Origin: Ligustrum vulgare
Lineage: Eukaryota; Streptophyta; Magnoliopsida; Lamiales; Oleaceae
Length of the DNA stretch: 64,000 bases
Assembly: GCA_963555705.1 (NCBI GenBank)
Contig: OY743179.1
Location: 25,174,192 to 25,238,191, forward strand
Reading direction: 5' to 3'
Translations under genes and position numbers: made by a program
Notes under the pieces: model-generated
The model's database searches: none
Seen by the model: the letters and a program-made list of their open reading frames with translations, nothing else
Told to the model about the DNA's origin: nothing
Shown: one piece after another, positions 1-10,134 of the stretch
Numbering within the stretch: position 1 is the stretch's first letter
How the letters are laid out: the number at the start of each line of letters is the position of its first letter

Positions 1-29
1 TACCTTCCCTGGACAATAGGCACTAGAAC

Positions 30-233
30 TTATTTGATTACTTTGAAATTCCCAAACTCCCTCATCCACGACATCCTATAAGGTTTATAGTGTGGTTCTA
101 TGGGCAATCCTAAATTTTCAACCACGGTGCTACTAACGAAATTAGTAAAGCACTTTCCATCAATCGCCAAACTGCACCCCTTGTGATCTACATAACATCT
201 AGTTTGGAATAAAAAGCTCGAATCATAATCCAT
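30..233 (-). pseudogene. Ty3/gypsy retropepsin fragment
   Basis: A 67-residue minus-strand stretch resembles the start of the retropepsin of plant Ty3/gypsy polyproteins: a TRC-x-V entry, a hydrophobic strand ending in IDGK where the family has the catalytic D-(S/T)-G, then a conserved segment with VENLGLP and a PY-(R/K) turn. The catalytic triplet reads D-G-K, so the residue pattern itself is damaged. No gag, reverse transcriptase or integrase follows inside the window, and the left edge may cut the element. Recognition is by family pattern only. Confidence 0.6.
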
Positions 234-659
234 TCTTTATGTGGCGTTTCAAAAATTCAAGAACGAAGAGGATTTAAACATCAAATAGCAGGAACGAATT
301 TTATTGCTGACTTGAAAGAAAACAAATATCAATAATTTAAGAAATTCAAGAAAGTGGTTCTTGAATTTAGGAGTGACTTTTTTTTTAATTATGATGAATT
401 TTCGGAATATATATATATATTTAATAAAATTCGACACGAACGCAACAAAACAAACGGAACTTAATTCAGATAAGAATTAAGCAAAACAAACACTTTTGAA
501 ATTTTTTTTGAACGATTTTCTGGATTAATGACTCAACAAACTCAAGAAGAACGCAAAAAACTGAAAACAAAATACTCAACAAGATATGGATGATTTTTAT
601 GAGACTCGATGATAAACATAAAAATCAAACTGGATAGAAAAACCTGAATTCAGAGTCCA

Positions 660-671
660 GCTCTGATACCA
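660..671 (-). other. Primer-binding site, initiator-Met tRNA type
   Basis: On the minus strand the sequence reads TGGTATCAGAGC, the standard complement of the 3' end of plant initiator Met tRNA used by many LTR retrotransposons. Two bases further upstream on that strand lies ...CA (plus strand TG at 674), as expected for an LTR end. Confidence 0.65.
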
Positions 672-673
672 GA

Positions 674-1405
674 TGATGAGGTTCGAAGCGCGGAAGAAAC
701 GCCGGAAAGTTTCGAACTCAGGTTATGGTTGGACGGATGAATCATGACCCGATATTCACGACGCGATGGCTCGAAGATGCGGAATAAAGAACCACGACTT
801 TCAAAACGCCACAAGGATTTGCCCAATCTCCTTGATAAGTCTCTGATTTTCAACGCCACAAATACTCTCGCAAATATTTTATAAGTTTTGGATGAACGCC
901 ACAAGATAATCAATCTTGATAAGTTTGGGTTTGTAATGTGAATCCACACATTAAACAATTGAAAAACATTCAATCTATTTTTATTCAATCATCAAAGTCT
1001 GCATTACAATGAATGGAAAAAACGTATAAATAAGCAAAATAACATAACCGCTAATTTACTCAAAATAGAATTCTAATTAAACTAGAATACTAAATTAGGA
1101 AAATAACCTAAAAACCAAAATGGAAACAAAATAATTAAAAATCCTATAATTATGGAAATATAGTAAATTTCCGTCTGCATCATTGATTTGCCAATTTGAA
1201 GCCCCAAACGATGGAATTTGGCCCTAAAATCAATGGGCTCAAGGGCTTTAGCCCATGAGTTTTACTTAGTGGCCCATTTCTACTTGAAAAACACATATTA
1301 TCCATCTAATTCCGACATGGTTGACTGGACTGCACTTTTATTTTGGCTTGAATATTTAATTTTCTGTCAAGCTTGCTATGACTTCGATTGTCACGGGTCC
1401 GGAAC
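674..1405 (-). mobile_element. Partial LTR of a minus-strand LTR retrotransposon
   Basis: The stretch next to the primer-binding site starts with TG at 674 on the plus strand (CA end of the LTR on the minus strand). No second LTR copy is visible, and the distal end is unclear because a long-inverted-repeat element begins near 1410. The protease fragment at 30-233 lies only about 430 bp inside the primer site, so gag is missing or the two pieces come from different elements. Confidence 0.4.
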
Positions 1406-2161
1406 ACATCATGTGGCAAGTGAGACATATATAAATTAAAACAAATAAGAATTTCATTTTCATCGATCTTTTCCGTTTGTGAACTTCGGTTTACCTCGTC
1501 TTTGAGAATTAATTCTTCAATAAGTTAATGATCCGCTGCTCGCCAATATTTTTACCATTCCTTCATTTTTCAATTCCATGTGCGCCGCTACTAATTTTAT
1601 TCTCATTTTTGTTCCACACCAACACTTTGCAGCCGCCCACCACCATCTTTAGACCTTCCATCTCCTTCCCAGTGCAAACTGTCGCCACCCAACACCAGGC
1701 GACGGCGTTCCACCTCCCATTATCTATTATCGCATCGACTTCGAGAGTTTTACTTGTCCTTATTTCTGAGGTATTAATTTCTAAATTCCCAAATAGGTAT
1801 TTTTATATTTCACGTAATTTGCATTTTAAAAAGAATTATATATAAAGAAAATTAATTTCAGAAAAAGAACTTAAGAGTTTTTGCTCAACACTTGCTGATT
1901 AATTTTACTGTATGCAATTGCGTGGGTCATAAATAAATGAATCATAATGCGATTGTTTCCCCGAAGCTTAGGCCTCGTTCTCTTTGTTGTTTTGAGTTTT
2001 CGATTTTCGGAAATATCGAAAACGCGTTCACTTTGCCCATTTTCAGAAACGCGTTTTCCAAAACACAAAAAAAAAAAATACAAAGAAAACTCAAAACGAT
2101 TTTTTTTCGTTTTGGATATTTTGTGTTAAAAAGTCCAAAACGACCAAAATGCGCGTTTTGG

Positions 2162-2162
<1 letters not shown>

Positions 2163-2197
<35 letters not shown>

Positions 2198-2200
2198 TAT
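2163..2200. repeat. (ATT)n microsatellite
   Basis: Uninterrupted ATT repeats followed by T-rich sequence. Poly-Ile and poly-Tyr frames across it are artefacts. Confidence 0.95.
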
Positions 2201-2209
2201 TTTTATTTT

Positions 2210-2635
2210 TTTTTGTAAATGTGAAATACTTCATTCACTTGAAATTCTTATATTATTTTGTCATTATATATAGATCCATGTTAAGATTTTTTTTTTTTTT
2301 ATTATTATTTTTTAAAATGTGAGACACTTCATTCACTTTAAGTTCTTATATTATTTTGTCATTATATATAGATCCATGTTAATTTTTTTTTTTTGTAAAT
2401 TATTTTTATTTTTACTTTTTGTAAAAGTGAGACACTTCCTTCACTTGAAGTTTTTATGTTATTTTGTCATTATATATATAGATCAATGTTAAGTTTTTTT
2501 TCTTGTAAATTTTTTATTTTTATTTTTATTTATTTATTTATTTTTTTTGTAAAAGTAAGACATTTCATTCATTTGAAGTTCTTATATTATTTTGCTATTA
2601 TATAGATCAATGTTAAGATTTTTTTTTTTTTTTTG

Positions 2636-2688
<53 letters not shown>

Positions 2689-2765
2689 TTGTAAATGTGA
2701 GACACTTCCTTCACTTGAAGTTCTTATATTATTTTGCCATTATATATAGATCCATGTTAAGATTT
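2210..2765. repeat. Five-copy ~70-bp tandem repeat with T-rich spacers
   Basis: The core GTGAGACACTTCATTCACTT...TTATATTATTTTG..ATTATATATAGATC(C/A)ATGTTAAG occurs about five times, near 2214, 2316, 2425, 2550 and 2694. Copies are separated by variable T tracts or ATT repeats, so the repeat appears to have expanded together with its microsatellite spacer. Confidence 0.85.
2639..2691. repeat. (ATT)n microsatellite
   Basis: About 16 uninterrupted trinucleotide units inside the five-copy tandem repeat. Confidence 0.95.
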
Positions 2766-3257
2766 TATTGGTATGATGTTAAATTTTTGTTTAGTTGAAA
2801 CAATATTAATGATGAATTTATTGACATACATAACTAATTGATTTATTAACATTAAAATTAATGTAATTCAACAAATCAACCATTTTTTACATATAAAATA
2901 TCACAAAATAAATATATCAAAAAATTACAAAGTAAACACATTTTTCAGTTTTCTATTTTTTATAACAGTTTTCCAAAATCACAAAGAGAACATGTTTTCA
3001 GCAATCTCAAAACAAACAACTAAAATCCAAAATTCAAAACAAAATCCAAAACTCAAAATCCAAAATCGAAATACAAAGAGAACGGCCCCTTAGATTGGTT
3101 ATGCTTTTGGCATAAGTTTGTTTGGCTCAAAGACGCAAATTTGTGTAAGTATACAAGTCTGCAGTTCTTATTGCTAAATGGGAGGCATACGAAATACAAT
3201 CGTTCGCACATGATATTCTTAAACTTTATAAATAATGAATTTTATTTGTATAATAAC

Positions 3258-3284
3258 ACAATAATAATAATAATAATAATAATG

Positions 3285-3316
<32 letters not shown>
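3258..3316. repeat. (AAT)n microsatellite
   Basis: AAT repeats with one interruption (AATGAT), lying just inside the right arm of the long-inverted-repeat element. Confidence 0.95.
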
Positions 3317-3317
<1 letters not shown>

Positions 3318-3562
3318 GAAAGAAAAAGATGAGAAATCATGAAAAGTGGGTTCTTGTGGAACAAAAATGAGAAATAAAATTTGTAGGGTCGCACGTGGAA
3401 TTGAAAAATAAAAGAATGGTAAAAAAATTGGCAGATAGTGGTCCATTAATCTATTGAAGAATTAGTTCTGAAGTTAATTGGATAAACGACAGTTCACAAA
3501 CGAAAAAGATGGATGAAAATGAAATTCTTATTTGTTTTAATTTATATGTCTCACTCGCCACA

Positions 3563-4153
3563 TGTCGAAAATTGTATGGATGCTATACTGAGTGCTCGGT
3601 ACAAATGATCACCAGAAATTTTTCTCCTTGTTCGGCCCCATTTTTTGAAAATCAAATTTATTCAACACTGAGTCTCAACCATCCATCTTAGTGAAACCTG
3701 CCATTTTTTTACTTTTCAAATATTTTTTAACGCATTCTCTTAAAAATACTATTCAAAACTATATCATTCACAAAAGAAGAGGTCAAACACACGCTAAGCA
3801 CCATGGCTGAGCTCCATTAAAATTAAAATTCATTTTTCTATTTTCAATTTTCAACTACATTTTTTTAATAAAATAATATTACAAGTAAATTCAAAAAGTT
3901 TTCATTATATTTTGACCATACATTTTTCAAAAAATATTTATCAAAAACTCATTGTTTTTCTCTATTATGGAGCTTAAACAAGGATTAAGAGTATATCCAA
4001 TGCAAAACGTTTATTTTAGTGTATGTGATAGTCAAGTTAAAAGATGTCTAGCTTATGTAACATTACTATTTAAATAATAGACAATCAAACTCAAAAAATT
4101 CATCTCCTATGAATAACGTCTACTAACAAAAATATATGCACATTATCATTTTT
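3563..4153. other. AT-rich intergenic stretch, possible small MITE
   Basis: No gene is visible. Between about 3800 and 3985 a short stretch is bounded by GAGCTCCATTAA and the inverted TTATGGAGCTTA, which could be a small MITE, but I see no clear target duplication. Confidence 0.35.
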
Positions 4154-4504
4154 TAGGGATGTAAGTAGAAACCATCAAACCGTCAAATCGAATCGAACCC
4201 GCATTTTAGAAATCGTCGATTTGGAGCAACGTGGACATGTCAACGAAATAATTTTGAACCGAACCAACTTATCAAGAATGATTTTGTTGAGGTTTGAAAA
4301 TTTTAATTACAATTTAAATTCAAATCGGACCTGTGAAAAACTATAAAAATAAAGGCAAAATTTTGAAAATTCGGTCAATATGTCAAATTCAATATTTATG
4401 TTTTAAATGGTTTAATCTAGGTTTGAGTTTTTCTCAAACCGTTTAATATGGTTTGATTTGAAAATATGTCAAAAATCAGTAAAATCAAACTGCTTAAACC
4501 CCTA
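4154..4504. mobile_element. Possible hAT-type MITE (~350 bp)
   Basis: The left end TAGGGATGTAAGTAG and the reverse complement of the right end, TAGGGGTTTAAGCAG, match at most positions and resemble plant hAT termini. The flanking T-rich 8-mers match only partly (about 6 of 8), so target-site support is weak. No coding sequence. Confidence 0.45.
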
Positions 4505-4517
4505 AATTTTTTCTTAC

Positions 4518-4556
<39 letters not shown>
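4518..4556. repeat. (AAT)n microsatellite
   Basis: About 13 AAT units just outside the possible hAT MITE. Confidence 0.95.
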
Positions 4557-4739
4557 TTTTTTTTTTGAAATTTAATGACCTACTTATAGTTGTGTGCTTT
4601 TATACTAATAAATTACTTCTAATTATGGGAATATGTATACATTCTTTTTTTTTTTTTTTCTGAAAGTGGAATATGTATATATTCTAATCGTAGGAATAAC
4701 CATGACTTACATGCACTTGGCATGAAGAAATGTTATTGT

Positions 4740-4947
4740 TGTTATAAATAATGTATATATGTGAATGACATAACCATTATATCCCTGTAAACTTTACAAT
4801 ATTACGATTGTGCCATTGTCCACTCCTATAAATAGGAGCCTATACTTACCAATTTATTACACCAATTCTTGAAGAGAAATTCTCTCCTCTAAACTCTCTC
4901 CATTTCTCTCTCTATGTTGTTCTTATGATTTCGATGATTTTATAACA
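4740..4947 (+). repeat. 5' LTR of the cargo element
   Basis: Starts TGTTATAAATA and ends TATAACA. A TATA box (CCTATAAATAGGA) lies near 4827. Positions 4740-4873 are identical to 10861-10994, but the remaining ~74 bp, the U5 part, do not match the other LTR beyond a shared CT-rich character. Confidence 0.9.
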
Positions 4948-4962
4948 CGTTATCAGCACGAG
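4948..4962 (+). other. Primer-binding region
   Basis: CGTTATCAGCACGAG directly follows the LTR end. The same motif follows the 5' LTR at 11961 and, with one change, at 27726, marking the three elements as one family. I cannot assign the tRNA with confidence. Confidence 0.65.
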
Positions 4963-5084
4963 TCTCTAACCAATTGAGTAATAACGGGAGTATGCTCTAC
5001 AGTTGCATCTAAATGATGAGCCTCTGTATCAGAAACCTGATTATTACTAACCAATGTTTCCTTTTCTCTCAAACTGAAAAAGAA

Positions 5085-5385
5085 TGATTCTGGCCGATCC
5101 AGATATCCGATCGACGATCGGCCACCGCCATCAGAACGGGCTTGTCAAGGAGAAGACTCGTCTAAAATTTGGCGCAGAACCAACGGCTGAAACAAAAGAT
5201 ATCGACCGAAGAAGAAAATCTGAAAAACTGTGCAAAAACAGATATCTGACCGAAAATTGAAATGCTTATTCCGGACGATTCTGAACTCCGATCGACGATC
5301 GGCCAGCGGCATATCAACGGGTTTTTCTAGGAGAAGACTCGACTGAAATTTGGCGCAAATCCAACGGTTAAAACGGAAGTTATTG
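5085..5385 (+). repeat. Diverged 181-bp duplication in the leader
   Basis: The block starting CGATCGACGATCGGCC at 5108 recurs at 5289. Each copy continues through GGAGAAGACTCG and AATTTGGCGCA. The leader is much more GC-rich than the rest of the element and holds short open frames that I do not consider coding. Confidence 0.7.
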
Positions 5386-5885
5386 TCCGGAGAAGAAGAT
5401 GCTGGCGGACTGAAAAATGATGATTCCGGCCAAACGGTTGATCTTTTGGAAAATCGGAGACCACCGGCATGTTCAGGACGCCGAGGCACATATTATGGTG
5501 ATGGGTTAATTTTTCCGATCACCGGCAAGTGGCGGCCGGCGGCGGCGGCGCGTGGCGGATCCGGCGATGACGAAAGGCAGTTTGTCCGTTTTGATGAATT
5601 GGATTTTTCTATGATCTTATTTTTCTGTTTTGTGCAGTTTTTAAAATATTCCGGCGGTCGAACATGGCGGTTTTCTTAAAAACTGTTTTTGGAGCAATCC
5701 TGACGAGATTTTGAACTTCGGACCAAAAGTAAGTTTGTTCTAAATTAAATTTTAAACCTATTGACGGTTTCAATTTATTCATATGAGCAATATATTAAAA
5801 TATGGACGATTTTGCCCTTAATAATACATACAAGTATAATAATCGTAAATTAACGATTAATATGTGATCAATTGAATTATATTAT

Positions 5886-6062
5886 GCTGCCACCTACATG
5901 GTTGGTTTTACCACCTACATGGTTGGCTTTACCCGGTTTAATTATTTCATTATGTCGATTCCGCCTATATGGCCGGTTTAATTGTTTCATCTCGTTGATA
6001 CCGTCTATATGGCTGGTTTAATTATTTCATCACGTTGACACCGCCTATATGGTCGGTATATC
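5886..6062 (+). repeat. ~48-bp minisatellite
   Basis: Four to five copies of a unit containing CCGCCTATATGG(C/T)(C/T)GGTTTAATT(A/G)TTTCAT follow each other with moderate divergence. No coding potential. Confidence 0.75.
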
Positions 6063-6204
6063 AATTGAATACATATAAACACCTCAGTTGTTGGTTAATT
6101 CTAACATATTAGAGGGTTGTTGTCAACATATATACTTGGTGGTATAACCCCAGTATCGTTATTGTTAATATATATATACAATATTATTATTATTTGATAC
6201 TTCA

Positions 6205-6600
6205 TTAAATGATACCAGAAGTTATCAATACTAAAGTTAGAAAATATTTTATCAAATGATACCAGAAGTTATCATTACCAAAAGGTTGATAAATATTAAT
6301 AAAATGTTTTATCCAATGGTACCAGAAGTTACCAATATCTGAATTTGAATGGGTGGATGAAAATTATTCAACAAGAGAATGTTGATGTATGATAAGATAA
6401 TATCACATGATAGCACGGATATAGCTAATGTGAAAATAATCTCATCAGTATTATGAGATGAATGTTAGATGATAAGTGCCTGGAAAAGTTCTTGCACGAG
6501 CACTTATATATTCCAGAAGAAGTACATATTTACTCCAGAAGAAGTAAAAATTATCATCTAAACATACTGAAATGATATTATTATTGCTCCTGAAGAAGCA
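6205..6600 (+). repeat. Micro-hairpin array 1
   Basis: Successive short palindromes share the core CCAGAAG(T/A) or CCTGAAGA while their stems change together: TGATA/TATCA near 6210 and 6258, TGGTA/TACCA near 6319, TACT/AGTA near 6530, TGCT/AGCA near 6585. The paired changes keep base pairing. Confidence 0.7.
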
Positions 6601-6870
6601 TAAACGAGACATACATGCAAAATGCAAAAGGGGAAAACATTTATGATCCTCAAAATTAGAGATGTGTTTCGGGAGTAGCCGTATCCTACCACCTCTGACC
6701 TTTTGAGGAAATAAAGAAAAAAGTGTGTTTCAAGAGTAAGAAATACTCCATACTCTACCACTTTAAATCTTTGAGGTACACAAGATTAATACATTGATAA
6801 AATCCTAGAAATTTATGGTGTGTCTCAAGAGTGAGAATACTCCGTACTCTACCACCACCTATTCTAGAGT

Positions 6871-7524
6871 TCACAAAGATAAATTTACATTAACCGGACT
6901 CCATTTTCGCTTGATTCCCCTTCCTTGCGACCAATCTATCTTTACTCCTGCTGGATCTTGTATTGGAATATATGATTGCAACTTATCCAGCAGTTCCTCG
7001 ATAGTAGGAGCAGAAATAAGGATTCTCCTAGAAAATGGAGATATGAATCCCTGTTCCACAGCATAATCAAGAAATGTTAGCAAACCATCAAAGAAATTGT
7101 TTACATTTAAAAGCCCTATAGGCTTAGTATGGAGATCTAGTTGAGCCCATGAAGTAATATTAAAGATTTCTTCTAAAGTACCAAAACCTCCAGGCAGGGC
7201 TATGAAGGCATCAGAACCATATAACATGCAAGTTATGCGTTCATGGATAGATAAGGTTTGTACTTCATGCCCTCGTGTTTTGCCTGCAATATCAGCTAAA
7301 GGAGTAGGTATAACACCTATCACTCTTGCTTTCTCTACTAGAGCGGATTGTGAAACACAACCCATCAATCCACTGCTACCTCCTCCATACACGAGAGTGA
7401 TACCTTTCTCTCCCAATTTCTTTCCTAAATCCACGGCTGCTTCTAGATACCCAAAACATTTTCCCACTTTTGATCCACAAAATACACAGATAGTTTTGAT
7501 CTGTCGAAATTTTGGTCCTTCCAT
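6871..7524 (-). CDS. LOG-like cytokinin riboside 5'-monophosphate phosphoribohydrolase
   Basis: A 217-residue uninterrupted frame matching the plant LOG family, which releases active cytokinin bases from cytokinin nucleotides in the cytosol or nucleus. The Rossmann-type start ICVFCGS is at 12-18, the nucleotide-binding GGGSSGLMG at 47-55 (usual GGGSVGLMG), Arg at 96 where the family has its catalytic Arg, and PGGFGTLEE at 111-119 (family PGGxGTxxE). Length fits LOG proteins (about 215-220). The last ~25 residues do not resemble the usual C-terminus. Plant LOG genes normally have several introns; this one has none, so it looks like a processed copy captured by the retrotransposon, inserted antisense to the LTRs. 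A TATA-like TTTAAATAG lies about 60 bp upstream. All key residues remain, so activity is possible but unproven. Confidence 0.85.
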   Translation of the reverse strand: MEGPKFRQIKTICVFCGSKVGKCFGYLEAAVDLGKKLGEKGITLVYGGGSSGLMGCVSQSALVEKARVIGVIPTPLADIAGKTRGHEVQTLSIHERITCMLYGSDAFIALPGGFGTLEEIFNITSWAQLDLHTKPIGLLNVNNFFDGLLTFLDYAVEQGFISPFSRRILISAPTIEELLDKLQSYIPIQDPAGVKIDWSQGRGIKRKWSPVNVNLSL

Positions 7525-7772
7525 TTTTGAAAGTAAAGAAGGAAAATGTTATTTTGGGATGCATGAACTATGAAAAATGTTTGGCTATTTAAAACCGAAA
7601 AACTTCACTATTTACTGGTCGTTTTTCGAAAAAGTGAAGATTTACTTTTGACAAAATCATCCTACTCACCTTTCGGCGATTTAATATTTTTAACCAGCCT
7701 TTATCAAAACTCGTGAAAGGAAACAGAAAAAATATTTTATATGTGCATATATATCAAATGATTTACCTTGTA

Positions 7773-8318
7773 TTAATGCTGCATAGCCAAAGCATCATTG
7801 TTTATAACAGCATGGCAAACAGGATCTTTTGCTATTATATTTTTGAGACTATATCTCTCTTTATCGCTGATGAATTTAGCCCATAAAGATAGTAGCTCAC
7901 GCTGCACATATCCACTAGGGTGCGTCTCAAGAGTCAATCGGATATCATCCAATGACTCCTTACTCAGTCCACCCTTAATGAAGTCTATCTTATCATCTCG
8001 ATTTATGGATGAATATCCTATTGATTTACAACGGGTATCACATGTCCATCGAGCACATTTGTAGCAACTATTTAATCTTTTTGCTCTTCGCTTCTTTGCA
8101 AAAGTACTCTTACCTAAGCCAGGCTTGTGCTTAGAAAATGAATCTGGTAATTCACCAGCTAATCGAACTTTTGCTTCGATCAACCAGCGAACATCTTCTG
8201 GCATGCCATGATCCATCAGCAACCTCAATCTTTCGAGCCTAATTCGATAAATTTTTCTCAAATCATTTACTGGAAGATTGGAATAATATTTGCGAATATT
8301 TGAAAGTATGATATCCAT
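7773..8318 (-). CDS. Arg/Cys-rich protein resembling Betaflexiviridae nucleic-acid-binding proteins
   Basis: A 181-residue intact frame upstream of, and co-oriented with, the LOG-like gene (249 bp apart). Residues 69-81 read GKSTFAKKRRAKR, followed by cysteines at 85, 88, 93 and 97 (C-x2-C-x4-C-x3-C). A G-x-S-x-(F/Y)-A-(K/R)-(K/R)-R-R-A box just before a Cys cluster is the hallmark of the small nucleic-acid-binding proteins encoded at the 3' end of carlavirus, vitivirus and trichovirus genomes, some of which suppress RNA silencing. The helical N-terminal ~65 residues and ~80 residues after the Cys cluster make it longer than most viral relatives. I infer an endogenised viral gene or a plant family of such origin; no database search was possible. 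A TATA-like TTTAAATAG lies about 40 bp upstream. Confidence 0.55.
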   Translation of the reverse strand: MDIILSNIRKYYSNLPVNDLRKIYRIRLERLRLLMDHGMPEDVRWLIEAKVRLAGELPDSFSKHKPGLGKSTFAKKRRAKRLNSCYKCARWTCDTRCKSIGYSSINRDDKIDFIKGGLSKESLDDIRLTLETHPSGYVQRELLSLWAKFISDKERYSLKNIIAKDPVCHAVINNDALAMQH

Positions 8319-8599
8319 TTTTTGATGGATCTAGCCTTCTTCCCAAATCATCTATTTAAATGCATTATTCAACGCGTAAAAGAGCGGCGGCTCCGCGTGT
8401 CAGTGATATGGATTCCATCAAGAAATAATGGAATAAATTATTGAAAAGGTGAGATAATATGCCATTACCTTTTTCGATATAAGGGAAGATTTGGCGACAA
8501 GATTGAGATTATGAGATATTTCCTTGGATATTGTACCTGATTTTTCGGTATACTAAAAGTAATAAAGGTATACTGATTTGAACTATATAGAATACTGAT

Positions 8600-8935
8600 G
8601 AAATAAATGTTGTATTGAACCAGAAGTTCATACATATGTACAAGTGAAATATCTTATTGAACCAGAAGTTCATACGTACAAGTGAAATATGTATATAGTA
8701 TGAACCAGAAGCTCATAAATGAAATATACATTGTATTGAACCAGAAGTTTAGCGATATTGTATTGAATCAAATATTCATACATAGAAATGAAATAAAACC
8801 GTATAGAACCAGAAGTTCTATAATAAACGGTTAGATTATCAAAAGTTTCAAATTATTTTCTATGAGAATAACTTATTCAGAAATTGTTTATCATACAACA
8901 ATATTCTATGTCAAACAGGGAATAGCTCAAGAAGC
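8600..8935 (+). repeat. Micro-hairpin array 2
   Basis: Copies of TGAACCAGAAGTTCA (near 8618, 8659 and, mutated, 8702 and 8742), TAGAACCAGAAGTTCTA near 8806, and AAGCTCAAGAAGCTT near 8923. The stem bases outside the constant core change in pairs. Confidence 0.7.
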
Positions 8936-9864
8936 TTTATTATTTGTAAAAGTGCGATATGCATACACTCCACCAAAGCGCACTGAGATATATGATTGAA
9001 ATTACATCCCTAAAAGAATGACATGTGTTATGGCATTTTAGCCGATTGATAATATTTGAGAACATTATGGTGAAAACACGCCTGAAGCGTAATTATGCCT
9101 GAAGCATAATGACTATCGATTCCAAAAATAAATATCTCTTGAATGATTGAAATGATTCCTTTGAGGCTAAATACTCAAAGTAAGTAAAAGGGACATAGTC
9201 AAATGATGAGATATTCAGGTACCTGATGATAGAACATATAAAGAGATCTCTCCACGTTATATTGAGATGGAATCGATAAATAAGTCGACTGCATACCCTC
9301 TTATGAAATAAGATTGATGAAATCATAATTCTTTGGCCAAGTATGAAACCCTAATGTAGGGATTATTGTTCAAGGACCTGAAGTCCAAATGCTTAAATGT
9401 GTAAAGCCAGTAATTATATGTACAAATGAAAAATATTTCACAGTCGTAAAAGACGACTAGTTGCGCGCGAAATTTTTCATAGAACTGGCATGACATATGG
9501 TGGATAGACTATAGTCTAAATCACTAGCTTGAGCTCCTTGATATACCAATGAGTGAGATCAAAATGTATGATTCTCATCTCGGTACTTTGGGAGTATTCT
9601 TTGATGTACCAGTTGATCGCGGTACGTTGGGATTTCAAGTAAAATGATTGTAGATTATATGTCGAAATTGATATCTATTTCAATGATTGATTATGCTCCT
9701 GCAAAATTAGAAATTGCAGTTTATAAAGTGCAAGAACATACATGTATAAATCATTGAAAGATTCAATATGCCCAGATTAGTATCACTATAGAATGATACA
9801 AATGACTCCATGATATAATATGTTGAAAGTGAAATTGGAGTGTACTATTTATGACATCTGGGAA

Positions 9865-10070
9865 ATTGATTATTCACTAGAAGTGAATACGAAAATGAAT
9901 ATTCACCAGAAGTGAATTTGAAATTGATTATTCACTAGAAGTGAATTTGAAAATGAATATTTAATTATTCACTAGAAGTGAAAGATGCAATCTATGAAAG
10001 TGAATTATAGATTTGATTATTCACCAGAAGTGAATTCTAAATTTGATTATTCACCAGAAGTGAAAAATAC
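9865..10070 (+). repeat. Micro-hairpin array 3
   Basis: At least seven copies of ATTCAC(C/T)AGAAGTGAAT, each a near-perfect palindrome around AGAA, spaced about 25-40 bp apart. Confidence 0.75.
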
Positions 10071-10134
10071 AATGAAAAGATTCGTGATTGCACCAATATA
10101 CATGTAATATTCCATGAAAGGAATAAATACGCGT

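Larger units (their letters stand above)
1971..3089. mobile_element. Tourist/PIF-Harbinger-type nonautonomous element
   Basis: The ends are inverted: left GGCCTCGTTCTCTTTGT, right the reverse complement of GGGGCCGTTCTCTTTGT. The element is flanked by TTA on both sides (1968-1970 and 3090-3092), the target duplication expected for PIF/Harbinger elements. It has no coding capacity and is filled with an internal tandem repeat and ATT microsatellites. It is nested inside the long-inverted-repeat element at 1410-3562. Related termini occur at 18660-20438. Confidence 0.7.
1410..3562. mobile_element. Long-inverted-repeat (foldback or Mutator-like) element
   Basis: About 1410-1625 matches the reverse complement of about 3340-3562. 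Both arms begin with CATGTGGC(A/G)AGTGAG and run through the same TTTCATTTTCATC, GAATTAATTCTTCAAT-like and TTTTTCAATTCCA-like blocks, with small indels; I judge roughly 75-80% identity by eye. Arms over 200 bp fit a Mutator-like or foldback element. I did not find a convincing 9-bp target duplication. No transposase is present. The interior holds a separate Harbinger-type insertion and microsatellites. Confidence 0.6.

Noticed and set aside
1528..1845. 105-codon frame and its similar minus-strand counterpart at 3219-3446
   Set aside because: The two translations resemble each other only because they are the two arms of one inverted repeat; neither matches a known protein.
2592..3446. Frames rich in Tyr or Ile runs
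   Set aside because: Translations of ATT/AAT microsatellites.
5145..5679. Opposing frames of 109-114 codons
   Set aside because: Mirror frames in a GC-rich duplicated leader without motifs.
7202..7573. 123-codon plus-strand frame
   Set aside because: Exact antisense shadow of the LOG-like gene.
9865..10070. Short palindromes as possible transcription terminators or recombination sites
   Set aside because: They belong to a larger family of covarying micro-hairpins across one retroelement family and are not followed by T tracts.
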